From positions 310,001-374,000 of the forward strand of contig NZ_CAKZHQ010000002.1 of NCBI RefSeq assembly GCF_936925435.1: 64,000 bases of DNA, written 5' to 3'. The notes under the pieces were generated by a model. That model had not been told where the DNA came from. It was given only the letters and a program-made list of their open reading frames with translations, and searched no databases. Position numbers and translations under genes: made by a program. Positions 46,279 through 55,309 of this stretch are shown one piece after another (positions within the stretch are counted from its first letter, which is position 1; each line of letters begins with the position of its first letter). This DNA is from an uncultured Ramlibacter sp. (GTDB taxonomy: Bacteria > Pseudomonadota > Gammaproteobacteria > Burkholderiales > Burkholderiaceae_C).

Positions 46279-47256
46279 ATGACCCCCACCAGACGAGACA
46301 TCCTGGGCGGCGCTGCAGCCGCGTTAGCCTGGAACCTTCCCCTGAGCGCCCATGCCCAAGCCTGGCCCTCAAAGCCCCTTCGCTTCGTTGTGCCATTCGC
46401 CCCTGGCGGCAGTTCTGAAATCGTGGCGCGCTCGACGGCTCTCGAATTGAGCAAGACGATTGGCCAGAACGTGTTCGTCGACAACAAGCCCGGCGCCTCG
46501 GGGAACATCGCGATGCAGGAAGTAGCGCGCGCCGACGACATGCACACCATCATCCTGGGCCATATCGGGACGCTGGCGGTCAACCCGTACATGTACAAAA
46601 AGCTGCCCTATGACGCCAACAAGGACTTCAAGGCGGTCAGCCTGCTGGCCAAAGTGCCGAGCCTCTATGTGGTCCATCCGGATGTCCCGGCGAGGAACCT
46701 CCAGGAATTCATCGCCCTGGTGAAGTCCAAACCCGGCCGCATGAATTACGGCTCCGCCGGCAATGGCAGCGCTGGCCATCTGGCGATGGAATACCTGAAG
46801 ATGACTGCAGACATTTTCATCACCCACATTCCCTACAAGGGAACGGGTCCGCAGCTGACCGACCTGCTCGCGGGGCGGCTCGACGCTGCGTCGGTTGGCG
46901 CATCGGCAATCCTTCCGCAGATCAAGGCAGGCAAGCTGCGCTGCATTGCAACAGGCTCGACCAAGCGCCTGGCACAGCTGCCCGACGTGCCCACCGTCGC
47001 GGAGCAAGGCTTCCCCGGCTTTGAAATGACGCAGTGGTACGGCATGCTGGCCCCCGCGTCCATGCCGCAAGCCAACATCGACAAGCTGGCCGCCGAGACG
47101 CAGAAGGCCCTCAGGTCGCCCTCCGCCATGGAGAGGCTGACTGGCGACGCTGCAGAAGCCGTGGGCAACACGCCGGCCCAGTTCGCTCAATTCATCGCTC
47201 TGGAGCAGAAGCGCTGGAAGCAGGTCGTGGAACGGGCGAAAATCACGGCTGACTGA
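46279..47256 (+). CDS. Bug/TctC-family solute-binding protein 1
   Basis: Periplasmic receptor of the tripartite tricarboxylate transporter (TTT) family. The 325-residue product has a signal peptide with an Arg pair (TRRDILGGAAAALAWNLPLSAHAQA) and the Bug motifs PLRFVVPFAPGGSSEIVAR and NYGSAGNGSAGHLAMEYLK. The ligand is probably a carboxylate or similar small molecule; the sequence does not say which. It lies directly upstream of a tctD/tctE pair with no tctA/tctB membrane genes nearby, so it may act as a sensory receptor. Confidence 0.92.
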   Translation: MTPTRRDILGGAAAALAWNLPLSAHAQAWPSKPLRFVVPFAPGGSSEIVARSTALELSKTIGQNVFVDNKPGASGNIAMQEVARADDMHTIILGHIGTLAVNPYMYKKLPYDANKDFKAVSLLAKVPSLYVVHPDVPARNLQEFIALVKSKPGRMNYGSAGNGSAGHLAMEYLKMTADIFITHIPYKGTGPQLTDLLAGRLDAASVGASAILPQIKAGKLRCIATGSTKRLAQLPDVPTVAEQGFPGFEMTQWYGMLAPASMPQANIDKLAAETQKALRSPSAMERLTGDAAEAVGNTPAQFAQFIALEQKRWKQVVERAKITAD

Positions 47257-47291
47257 ACTCCCTCCCGTTGCTGCGTCTGCGGGAATCGCAA

Positions 47292-47957
47292 ATGCGCATC
47301 CTGCTGGTTGAAGACGAACACAGCCTTGGCACCTGGCTCTCAAAGGCGCTGGAAAGCGCCGGCATCATGGTCGAGTGGGTTGACAGCGCGCGCGCCGCGT
47401 TGTCTGCTGCAGCCCTCGGCGGCCATGACGCCATCGTCCTGGACCTGGGCTTGCCCGACCGGGATGGACAGGATCTGCTGGCCGACATCCGCAGCCGCGA
47501 TCCGCACGTCCCGGCGCTTGTGCTGACTGCGCGTGAAGGACTCAGCGAGAAAGTCCGCGCCTTCAACGCCGGCGCGGACGATTTCCTCGCAAAACCCTTC
47601 GAGCTGGAAGAGCTGCAAGTGCGCCTGCAGGCATTGCTGCGCCGGGCGCGGGGTGCGCAGGCCGCGCGCCTGTCCTGCGGCCCTCTTTCATTCGACCTCG
47701 CCACCCGGCGTTTCCTCCTGGCGGGCGAGCATCTGCCGCTGCCACCGCGTGAGTCTGCTGTCCTGCGGGTTCTCCTGGAGCACGCAGGCGAGCCCATGTC
47801 CAAGCAACACATCCTGGAACGCGTTGTCTCCGACGACAAGGACGTTCATCCCGAGGCAATGGAAGTGATCGTCCATCGCCTGAGGAAAAAGGTGGACGGT
47901 CGCGGGCTGGGCATCAAGACCTACCGCGGACTGGGCTATGCGCTGGAAGCGGCTTAG
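47292..47957 (+). CDS. tctD: OmpR-family response regulator (TctD-like)
   Basis: 221-residue regulator: receiver domain with Asp51 (IVLDLGLPDRDG) and Lys in AKPFELEEL, then a C-terminal winged helix (LPPRESAVLRVLLEHAG, VIVHRLRKKVDGRG). The ATG at 47292 starts MRILLVEDEHS, the usual receiver start; 8 extra in-frame residues upstream are dismissed. It overlaps the kinase gene by 20 bases. Regulation of the flanking receptors is inferred. Confidence 0.92.
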   Translation: MRILLVEDEHSLGTWLSKALESAGIMVEWVDSARAALSAAALGGHDAIVLDLGLPDRDGQDLLADIRSRDPHVPALVLTAREGLSEKVRAFNAGADDFLAKPFELEELQVRLQALLRRARGAQAARLSCGPLSFDLATRRFLLAGEHLPLPPRESAVLRVLLEHAGEPMSKQHILERVVSDDKDVHPEAMEVIVHRLRKKVDGRGLGIKTYRGLGYALEAA

Positions 47958-49341
47958 CCAGTTCTCGCTGGCGCAGCAACTGCTCTTGTTGCTCCTGCCG
48001 GCCCTGTTGCTGCTCTCGCTGGCCGAACTGCGCAGGACAGCCCAGGACGTGCACCGCGCCGCGGACTCAGCCTATGACCGCTCCCTGCTGGGCGCGCTCA
48101 AAGCGATCGACGCCAACGTCTCGACCGAATCCGGTGGCCTGGCCGTGGAACTCCCCTACCGGCTTTTCGAGTTCTTCGAGCTGACGGCGAGCGGCCCGGT
48201 TCATTTCCGGGTGGCCACCGCCGATGGCTTGGTGGAGCTGGGGAGCGCCGACCTGCCTGCTACGCCACAAGCCCTGGTGCCCGGTGTGCCGCAGTTCTAT
48301 GACGGTGAGTATTTCGGCGACCCGGTCAGATTGGTGGCTTACACGCGCGAGCTGGAGCGGCCTGCCGAGGGCTCGCCCTCCCGCCACATCGTCATCCAGG
48401 TGGCTGAAAGCACACGCTCCCGGGAGGAATTTCGCCAAACCTTCCTCCAACGTGCGGCAATCAACAGCTCCACATTCCTTGTCCTGGCGATCGGCTTTTG
48501 CATTGCAGCCGTGGTTTTCGTGCTCCGACCCATCGGAAAAATCTCCCGCGACGTGATCTCGCGGCCTGCCGGCGAGCTGCAGCCCATACCCACCGACGCG
48601 ATGGCACCTGATATCCGTCCGCTGGTGGAAGCCATCAACCAGCACATGCAGCGCACGCATGAACGCACCACCCAGCAACGCATGTTCCTCGACGATGCCT
48701 CCCATCAACTGCGGACCCACCTCACAACGCTGCGAATGCAGGTCGAGTATGCGGTCCGGCAGCAAGAGCCCGCAGAGGTTCAGCAGGCTCTTGAAGCTCT
48801 GAACCTGGAGCTGCAGCGTGCATCGCGCAGCACGAACCAGTTCTTGAGCCTTGCGCGCAGCGAAGCGGTGGACCTTCGCCCCGTTCACTTCGATGTCCAC
48901 GACCTGCTCGAAGATGTTGCGCGCCAGTTTCTGCGCGCCGCGAGAGACAAAGGCCTGGATCTGGGCGTCGAGAGCGCAAGATTCGATGCCTTTGGCGACC
49001 CGGCCTTGCTGCGGGAGGCGCTTGTGAACCTGGTCGCCAATGCGATTGCCTACTCCCCGCAGGGGGCCGTCACCCTGAAAGGCGCCGGCGACACCCTGGG
49101 ATGGAGCTTGGCCGTGGAAGACACTGGGCCCGGCCTGCCGGCCACGCTGGAATTGGGGGCGGTCGGGCGCTTCGCCCGCGCGGCCGGGTCCAGCATCGGC
49201 GGCTCGGGCCTGGGACTGTCGATTGCCAGAGCGATTGCCGCGCGGCACCAGGGCGTCCTGCGGCTTGAAGCCCGAGCCCAGGGCACGGGCCTGGATGCCG
49301 CGATTTGGTGGCCCCGGCCGTCGGACCTGAAGGACGAATGA
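47938..49341 (+). CDS. tctE: sensor histidine kinase (TctE-like)
   Basis: 467-residue membrane kinase with transmembrane segments at about 13-28 and 180-196, a periplasmic TctE-type N-terminal domain between them, a HAMP-like region, a HisKA domain with His256 (DASHQLRTHL) and an ATPase domain (NLVANAIAYSPQG, EDTGPGLP, GGSGLGLSIA). The residue after RT in the H-box is His261 where Pro is near-invariant; since that Pro shapes the phospho-acceptor helix, kinase/phosphatase balance may be altered. It is coupled on both sides to tctD and the second receptor. Confidence 0.9.
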   Translation: MRWKRLSQFSLAQQLLLLLLPALLLLSLAELRRTAQDVHRAADSAYDRSLLGALKAIDANVSTESGGLAVELPYRLFEFFELTASGPVHFRVATADGLVELGSADLPATPQALVPGVPQFYDGEYFGDPVRLVAYTRELERPAEGSPSRHIVIQVAESTRSREEFRQTFLQRAAINSSTFLVLAIGFCIAAVVFVLRPIGKISRDVISRPAGELQPIPTDAMAPDIRPLVEAINQHMQRTHERTTQQRMFLDDASHQLRTHLTTLRMQVEYAVRQQEPAEVQQALEALNLELQRASRSTNQFLSLARSEAVDLRPVHFDVHDLLEDVARQFLRAARDKGLDLGVESARFDAFGDPALLREALVNLVANAIAYSPQGAVTLKGAGDTLGWSLAVEDTGPGLPATLELGAVGRFARAAGSSIGGSGLGLSIARAIAARHQGVLRLEARAQGTGLDAAIWWPRPSDLKDE

Positions 49342-50312
49342 TGCGAGCGCTTTCGCTGCCATTCCTGTTGTTCTTGTCCTTGCTGGCGTCGCCGGCCGTC
49401 GCACTTCCCCTGCACACGGAGTGCGTCGCGCCCGCCAAGCCAGGCGGCGGGTTCGACCTGACCTGCCAGCTTCTCAAGCAGACCTTGCTTGTGTCCGGCG
49501 CCGTTCCTTCTGAAATGCAGGTGCGCTACATGCCCGGCGGGATCGGGGCCGTTGCCTATGACCGTGCCGTCACCCAGCGCTGGAGTGACCCCGGGGTCTT
49601 CATCGCTTTTTCCACCGGTTCACTGCTGAACCTGGTGCAGGGCAAGTTCGGGCCGCACGGGACGTCGGACGTGCGCTGGCTCGCCACGCTCGGCACGGAG
49701 TATGGCGTCGTCGCCGTGCGCAAAGACTCCCGGCTGACTTCGCTGCCAGCACTGGTGCAACGCTTACGCGAAAACGCCGGCGGTGCGGTTTTCGGCGCCG
49801 GCGGGACCGTGGGAAGCCAGGACTGGATCAAGGCGTCGCTTCTGGTCCGGGCCGCTGGCCGCGACCATCGGACCATGCGCTTCATATCTTTCGAGGGCGG
49901 TGGCCAGGCGATCTCGGCGCTTCGTGGCGGCCATGTGGATGTTTTCTGCGGCGATGCCGGCGAAGCCATGTCTGCTCTGGCTGCCGGCGACATCCGCCTG
50001 CTGGCCGTGCTGGCACCGCGACGCCAACAAGGCGTTCTTGCGCAAGTTCCGACGGCCCGTGAACAGGGCGTCGACCTGATCTGGCCCACAGTGCGCGGGA
50101 TCTATATGGGGCCCGGCGTCTCCGACAAGGACCACGATGAATGGTCTCGCCTGCTTTCGCGCGTGATGGAGACCCCAGCCTACCAGAGGGCAGCGCGTGC
50201 GGCTGGACTTGAGCCCATGAAGCTCGAAGGACAGCAACTGCGCAATTGGATCCAGGGTGAGGCCCAGCGCATGCGTGATCTGGCCTTGTCGTTGCATCTC
50301 GCCGTCCGCTAG
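49338..50312 (+). CDS. TctC-family solute-binding protein 2
   Basis: Second TTT-type periplasmic receptor, only distantly similar to the first. Signal peptide MMRALSLPFLLFLSLLASPAVA is followed by the subgroup motif ECVAPAKPGGGFDLTCQLL. Start ATG 49338 overlaps the kinase stop (ATGA); an ATG at 49341 is equally possible. Placement directly after tctE suggests that it presents ligand to the sensor, as described for receptor-controlled Bct/Tct systems, but no permease gene is present. Confidence 0.9.
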   Translation: MMRALSLPFLLFLSLLASPAVALPLHTECVAPAKPGGGFDLTCQLLKQTLLVSGAVPSEMQVRYMPGGIGAVAYDRAVTQRWSDPGVFIAFSTGSLLNLVQGKFGPHGTSDVRWLATLGTEYGVVAVRKDSRLTSLPALVQRLRENAGGAVFGAGGTVGSQDWIKASLLVRAAGRDHRTMRFISFEGGGQAISALRGGHVDVFCGDAGEAMSALAAGDIRLLAVLAPRRQQGVLAQVPTAREQGVDLIWPTVRGIYMGPGVSDKDHDEWSRLLSRVMETPAYQRAARAAGLEPMKLEGQQLRNWIQGEAQRMRDLALSLHLAVR

Positions 50313-50363
50313 GTGGCGCAGATATGGACGATGGCAGCTACCGCCCAAAAACTGACATCGGGA

Positions 50364-51026
50364 TCAGAATTGCTGCGTCGACCCGGTAGTCAGCTTTCTC
50401 ATGCAGCGCTGGAACAGCTGGCTTTCCAGCCAAGCTACCAACCATCTTCTGGTCGCCTGCAGGTCCTGGCCGTCAAACCATGTCACGTCCACGGCGCGGT
50501 ATTGGCGAATGAAGGGAAAGATGGCGAGGTCGGCCAAACAGGGCTCGCTGCCCCCCAGGAATCGCTGACTGCACAGTAGCTTGTCGAGTGGCTGCAACAG
50601 GCAGGCCACAGCTCGATCGCGATGGACTTGTGGCTGAATGCGCAGAGGGTCGCGCTCGGGGTACTTGTATCCATCGAGGTGCTGCTTGAAGGGCCCATCG
50701 TTGAGGCCCACCATTTCGAGGCAGAGGGCGGATTGCGCGCGGCCCCACCAGCCGTCGGGATCACGTCCCTGGAATGCCCACCCCATGATGTCCAGGCTCT
50801 GGTCGACAACACGCTGGTCTGGCAGGACTAATACCGGCACGGTTCCTTTTGGGGACATCCGCAGCATCTCCGAAGGCTTATCACGCAGCGTGATCTCATG
50901 TGCGTCGAAGTCGACCCCCGCCTGGAGCAGCGCCATGCGGGCGCGCATCGCGTAAGGGCACCGGCGATAGGTGAACAGAAGTGGACGCTGAATCGGCGGC
51001 AGCTCATGCACGGTGGACGAGATCAT
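50364..51026 (-). CDS. glutathione S-transferase family protein
   Basis: 220-residue GST-fold protein with an N-terminal thioredoxin-like domain (LLFTYRRCPYAMRARMAL; Cys23 in CPYA, glutaredoxin-like, so possibly Omega-like thiol chemistry), the cis-Pro stretch GTVPVLVL and a helical C-terminal domain (CLADLAIFPFIRQY). The substrate is unknown. The gene is isolated and convergent with the TctC2 gene, with a 51-base gap. Confidence 0.88.
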   Translation of the reverse strand: MISSTVHELPPIQRPLLFTYRRCPYAMRARMALLQAGVDFDAHEITLRDKPSEMLRMSPKGTVPVLVLPDQRVVDQSLDIMGWAFQGRDPDGWWGRAQSALCLEMVGLNDGPFKQHLDGYKYPERDPLRIQPQVHRDRAVACLLQPLDKLLCSQRFLGGSEPCLADLAIFPFIRQYRAVDVTWFDGQDLQATRRWLVAWLESQLFQRCMRKLTTGSTQQF

Positions 51027-51211
51027 CCCTCGCGCACCCTGGCCACATTAGTATCCGACAGCATTCCGAGATTCTGGCACGTGTGCTTGCCGGGTCTTGC
51101 TCAATGGATTGGCCGCCCGGCACCACGACGGCTGCTCTTGGCCGATTGCGGCCCTCAGCAATTTGGTCTCACAAGGAAATCAAGCTGAGATGTAACCGAT
51201 TTTGGGGATCT

Positions 51212-51442
51212 TCACTCAGCGCGCGGCGGCGCCTTTGCATGGCGGCCGTGGTTGCACCAACTGTGGCTGATCGCAAGGTTCTCGGTGTGGCTGCTGCCGC
51301 CTTCGGACAACGGCTGGATGTGCTCCAGGGTCGCGTCCGCCAACAACACCGGTTCTCTGCAGATCCAGCAGGGCACCACGCCATGCAGTTGGCGCGCCAC
51401 TGTGCGGTAAATCTTGACGCGGGTGAGAGACAGGCTGCCCAT
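51212..51442 (-). CDS. small HNH-domain protein
   Basis: 76-residue protein that is almost entirely an HNH nuclease fold: CWIC (Cys25, Cys28), LEHIQPLSEGG with His41, Asn55 in HTENLAI, and CNHGRH near the end. HNH proteins nick or cut DNA, but small ones may have other roles. It begins 15 bases after the ABC ATPase stop and so may ride on the transporter transcript. No partner methylase or immunity gene is visible. Confidence 0.75.
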   Translation of the reverse strand: MGSLSLTRVKIYRTVARQLHGVVPCWICREPVLLADATLEHIQPLSEGGSSHTENLAISHSWCNHGRHAKAPPRAE

Positions 51443-51457
51443 GGATTGCGCGCTTCG

Positions 51458-52450
51458 TCAGCGAAGCGGAAAGTGGCACGCGACTTCGCGCTGCTCGCCC
51501 GCGGGCCGAAGCAAGGGCAGTTCCTGCTTGCAGGACTCCTGCGCGAAGGCGCATCGCTGGTGAAAGGAACAGCCCGGGGGCGGATGGATCGGGGAAGGCA
51601 GTTCGCCCCGGATGGGATGGATATCCTGCGCCGGGGCGCCATCGGCGGCCAGTCGCGGCGCGCTATCGAGCAGGGCGCGCGTGTAGGGGTGGGCCGGCGC
51701 ATTGAAAACTGCTTCGGTGCGCCCGGTTTCCACGATCCTGCCCAGATACATGACGGCAATGCGGTCGCTGACATGGCGGACCACGCTGAGGTCGTGGCTG
51801 ATGAACAGCATCGTGAGGTTCAGGTCCCGCCGCAGTTGCAGGAACAGATTGATGATCTGTGCCTGAATCGATACGTCCAGGGATGCGACGGGCTCGTCGC
51901 AGATCAGGGCGTCAGGATGCATGGCCAGGGCGCGCGCGATGGCCACGCGCTGGCGCTGCCCCCCCGAGAACTGGTGCGGGAAACGCTGCGCCGCCTCAGC
52001 GTCCAGCCCCACTGCGGCCAGCCACCGGATGACATCACTTTGGGCGCCGTCGCGCGAGACAAGGCCATGGGCGCGCGGGCCTTCCGAAATGGTGTCCCCC
52101 ACGCGCATGCGCGGATTGAGCGAGGCAAACGGGTCCTGGAACACCATCTGCACGCGCGTCGTGCGTTTGCGGCCATGCTGCATCACAGGAACGCCGTCGA
52201 TCTCGGCCGAGCCGGCCGTGGGCTGGAGAATGCCGGCCGCGATGCGGCCTAGCGTGGATTTCCCGCAACCCGATTCGCCGACCAGTCCCAGGGTCTCTCC
52301 TCTGCCCACATGCAGGGAGACGTCTTCGACGGCGTGGACCACAGTGGCGCCGCTCTTGGCTCCGGTAAATCGCCGGGCCAAGCGCTCGGTGAACGTCGGC
52401 TGGGAAGTGAAGCGCCGCGTGACGCCCTTGAGGGAAATCAGCTGCGTCAT
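51458..52450 (-). CDS. ABC transporter ATPase (DppF/OppF-like)
   Basis: ATPase of a peptide/nickel-family importer. Walker A GESGCGKST, signature FSGGQRQRVAIARAL, Walker B ALICDEPVASLD and the C-terminal oligopeptide extension with PGCSFHQRCAFAQESC, whose cysteines commonly bind an Fe-S cluster. The ATG at 52450 gives 330 residues starting MTQLISLKGVTRRF and overlaps the partner ATPase by 4 bases; longer in-frame readings overlap it further. Confidence 0.93.
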   Translation of the reverse strand: MTQLISLKGVTRRFTSQPTFTERLARRFTGAKSGATVVHAVEDVSLHVGRGETLGLVGESGCGKSTLGRIAAGILQPTAGSAEIDGVPVMQHGRKRTTRVQMVFQDPFASLNPRMRVGDTISEGPRAHGLVSRDGAQSDVIRWLAAVGLDAEAAQRFPHQFSGGQRQRVAIARALAMHPDALICDEPVASLDVSIQAQIINLFLQLRRDLNLTMLFISHDLSVVRHVSDRIAVMYLGRIVETGRTEAVFNAPAHPYTRALLDSAPRLAADGAPAQDIHPIRGELPSPIHPPPGCSFHQRCAFAQESCKQELPLLRPAGEQREVACHFPLR

Positions 52451-53436
52451 GAGGTCGCCGGCACGGTGGGACTGCGATGCAGGGGGTGGTGGCATCGCCA
52501 GGCGCGTTCGCCCTCGAATGTCCGCTCCGGCGCTGTGCCACAAGCGTCCGTCGCGTACGCGCACCGGGCCCTGAAGGCGCAGCCCGAGGGCAGATTGGTG
52601 AGCGAGGGCGTAGCTCCGGGGATCTGAACGAGGTCGCGCCCGGGCGCAGCGCGGGACGGCAGGCTGTCGATCAGGCCCTGGGTGTAGGGATGGCGCGGCT
52701 GGCGCAAGACCTGGGCGGTTGGCCCTTCCTCGATCAGGCGGCCGGCGTACATCACGAGCAGGCGTGACGCCAGCACCGAGACCGTGGCCAGGTCGTGGCT
52801 GATCCAGACCAGCCCCACGCCCGCCGCGCGCACCAGCGTTTTCATCTCCACCAGGATCTGCGCCTGGATGGAGACATCCAGCGCCGTCGTGGGTTCATCG
52901 CAGATCACCAGCCCTGGGTTGTTGAGGAAGGCAATGGCAATGGCCACGCGCTGGCGCATGCCTCCCGACAATTCGTGCGGGTAGCTGTCCAGGCGCCGTT
53001 CCGGCTCGGGAATGCCCATTTTGGCAAGGGCTTCGACCGAGCGCCGCCGCATCTCTGCAGCATCCGGCTTGCCGTGCGCAAGCATCGCCAGCTCCATCTG
53101 CGCCGACACCTTCAGCACCGCGTTCAGGGTGCTCATCGGGTCCTGGAACACCATCGCGATGCGGCGGCCCCGCAGCGCGCGCAGGCGGGACTGCGGCATG
53201 CCGATCAGCTCCTGGCCATCGAGCTTGACTGAGCCTGCCGCGATCCGGCCCGGCGCATCCACCAGCCCGAGCACGGAATAGCCTGTGACACTCTTGCCCG
53301 AACCGGATTCGCCGACCAGGCCGACGATCTCGCCCGCGGCAACGTCGAAGGAAACCCCGTCCACGGCCTTGGCCACGCCAGCGCGGGTCGAAAAATGGGT
53401 GGACAGGTCCCGCACCTGCAGCAGGGGCTGATTCAT
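52447..53436 (-). CDS. ABC transporter ATPase (DppD/OppD-like)
   Basis: Second ATPase of the importer: Walker A GESGSGKS, signature ELSGGMRQRVAIAIAF, Walker B LVICDEPTTALD and C-terminal Cys motif SGCAFRARCAYATDAC. The ATG at 53436 gives 329 residues starting MNQPLLQVRDLSTHF. ATGA overlaps with the permease gene upstream and the other ATPase downstream show a tightly coupled operon. Confidence 0.93.
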   Translation of the reverse strand: MNQPLLQVRDLSTHFSTRAGVAKAVDGVSFDVAAGEIVGLVGESGSGKSVTGYSVLGLVDAPGRIAAGSVKLDGQELIGMPQSRLRALRGRRIAMVFQDPMSTLNAVLKVSAQMELAMLAHGKPDAAEMRRRSVEALAKMGIPEPERRLDSYPHELSGGMRQRVAIAIAFLNNPGLVICDEPTTALDVSIQAQILVEMKTLVRAAGVGLVWISHDLATVSVLASRLLVMYAGRLIEEGPTAQVLRQPRHPYTQGLIDSLPSRAAPGRDLVQIPGATPSLTNLPSGCAFRARCAYATDACGTAPERTFEGERAWRCHHPLHRSPTVPATS

Positions 53437-54332
53437 CGCCTGAGCCTTGGATTGAGCTGGTCGCGGATCTGGTCGCCCACCAGGTTGATCGTCACGATCA
53501 GCCCGATCAGCGCGACGCCCGGGTAGATCGAGATCCAGTAGCGGCCCGACAGCATGTACTGGAAGCCGTTGGCGATCAGCATGCCCAGCGAGGGTTCCGA
53601 CACCGGCATTCCCAGGCCGAGGAAGGACAGCGTGGCCTCCAGTGCGATGGAGTTGGCCACCTGCACGGTGGCCACCACGATCAGCGGTGGCAGGCAATTG
53701 GGCAGCACGTGCCGGAAGGCGACCCGCGCCGCGCTCAGGGGCGTGGACAGCGCCGCCTCGACATACTCCTTGGAGCGTTCGGCCGTCGCAGCGCCGTGCG
53801 CGGTTCGGGCGAAATACGCGTACTGCGCGGTGACGAGCGCGGCGATCAGCTGCCATTTGCCCTGCCCGAGCAAGGCCGACAGCACCAGCGCGAGCAAGAT
53901 GGCCGGGAAGGACAGCTGCAGATCGATCATGCGCATGATCAGCGTTTCGGTGCGTCCGCCGGCAAAGCCCGCCAGGGTGCCGAGCGAGGCGCCCAGCGAG
54001 AAGGCAATGACGCCGGCGATCAGTCCCACCTGCAGCGAAATGCGCAGTCCGTAGAGGATCGCGGAGTAGAGGTCGCGCCCCTGCGCGTCGGTGCCCAGCC
54101 AGTGGGTGAAGCCGCTGCTGCCTACGTACCCGGGTGGGCGACGCGCATCCGTCAGCACCAGTTTCGCCATGTCGTAGGGGTCTTGCGGCGTGATCAGGGG
54201 TGCCGCAAGGGCCAACAGGATGATCAGGCCCAGCAGCATGACGGCCACCACGGACACCCGGCTTTGCGCGAACTCGCTGAGAAACAGCCGCAGCGGGGTG
54301 GCCACGGCCTTGGGGCGGGCAGTGTCCGTCAT
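53433..54332 (-). CDS. ABC transporter permease (DppC-like)
   Basis: 299-residue inner-membrane permease of the DppC/OppC type. An N-terminal cytoplasmic stretch and first transmembrane segment (VVAVMLLGLIILLALAAPLI) precede the BPD_transp_1 domain with the EAA-like loop EYVEAALSTPLSAARVAFRHVLPN. The ATG at 54332 overlaps the stop of the DppB-like permease by 4 bases. It forms the heterodimeric channel with that protein. Confidence 0.93.
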   Translation of the reverse strand: MTDTARPKAVATPLRLFLSEFAQSRVSVVAVMLLGLIILLALAAPLITPQDPYDMAKLVLTDARRPPGYVGSSGFTHWLGTDAQGRDLYSAILYGLRISLQVGLIAGVIAFSLGASLGTLAGFAGGRTETLIMRMIDLQLSFPAILLALVLSALLGQGKWQLIAALVTAQYAYFARTAHGAATAERSKEYVEAALSTPLSAARVAFRHVLPNCLPPLIVVATVQVANSIALEATLSFLGLGMPVSEPSLGMLIANGFQYMLSGRYWISIYPGVALIGLIVTINLVGDQIRDQLNPRLRR

Positions 54333-55303
54333 GCCGCTTTGCGCGCGCGCAGCCGGGGATCGAGCGCAGCGTAGGCGATATCGACCGTGAAGTTGATGGC
54401 GATGAACAGCAGTGCCACGAGCATCAGGTAGGCCACCATGACGGGGCGGTCCAGTGTGGAAATCGAATCGATGATCAATTTGCCCACGCCGGGCCAGGAG
54501 AAGATGGTTTCGGTGACCACGGCAAAAGCAAGGGTCGAGCCAAACTCGAGGCCGAACACCGTGACCAGCGGGATGGCGATCAGGCGCAGCACATGGTGCC
54601 TGAGGATGGTCCATTCGCTCTCGCCGGCCGCCCGGGCGAAGCGAACCGTGTCGGTCAGCATCACCTCGCGCGTGCCCGCCCGCGCCAGGCGGATCATGAG
54701 AGCGAGCTTGAACAAGGCCAGATTGATCGAGGGCAGCAACATGTGCTTGAGGCCGTTGAGCGTGAAGACGCTCCACTCGACGCCCAACACCGCGACCGTG
54801 TCGCCGCGTCCACCGGCCGGCAGCAGGCCCAGGTTGACGGCGAAGGTGAAGATCAGGATCAGTCCGATCCAGAAGGTGGGCACCGAGAACCCGAGCACGG
54901 ACAGGCCCATGATCACCTTGGACGCGAGGCTGTCGGGTGCATAGCCGGCGTACATGCCCAGTGGAATGCCAATCAACGCGGCGCCCAGGACGGCCGCCAG
55001 CGTGATCTCCAGCGTCGCGGGCAGGCGCGACAGGATCAGGTCCAGCACCGGCATGTTGTAGACGAAGGAGCGGCCGAAGTCCCCAGTCACCAGCTTGCCC
55101 GCAAACGTCAGGTACTGCTGCCACAGGGGCTGGTCGAAGCCGTAAGCCTGGATCGTCTGCTGGCGGATTTCCTGCGTCACATCCGGAGAAATCATCACGT
55201 CGATCGGATTGCCGACGGCAAACACACCGACGAACACCAGCACCGAGATGATGAAGATCACCACCGCGGCCTGCACAAGGCGCTCAATGACGTAGGCAAG
55301 CAC
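54329..55303 (-). CDS. ABC transporter permease (DppB-like)
   Basis: 324-residue permease of the DppB/OppB type: N-terminal transmembrane segment (LVQAAVVIFIISVLVFVGVF), a periplasmic loop with YGFDQPLWQQYLTFAG, then the transport domain with a loop DTVRFARAAGESEWTILRHHVLR. It is the first transport gene after the creatininase, 6 bases away, in the order MarR, creatininase, B, C, D, F. Confidence 0.93.
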   Translation of the reverse strand: MLAYVIERLVQAAVVIFIISVLVFVGVFAVGNPIDVMISPDVTQEIRQQTIQAYGFDQPLWQQYLTFAGKLVTGDFGRSFVYNMPVLDLILSRLPATLEITLAAVLGAALIGIPLGMYAGYAPDSLASKVIMGLSVLGFSVPTFWIGLILIFTFAVNLGLLPAGGRGDTVAVLGVEWSVFTLNGLKHMLLPSINLALFKLALMIRLARAGTREVMLTDTVRFARAAGESEWTILRHHVLRLIAIPLVTVFGLEFGSTLAFAVVTETIFSWPGVGKLIIDSISTLDRPVMVAYLMLVALLFIAINFTVDIAYAALDPRLRARKAA

Positions 55304-55309
55304 CGCGGA

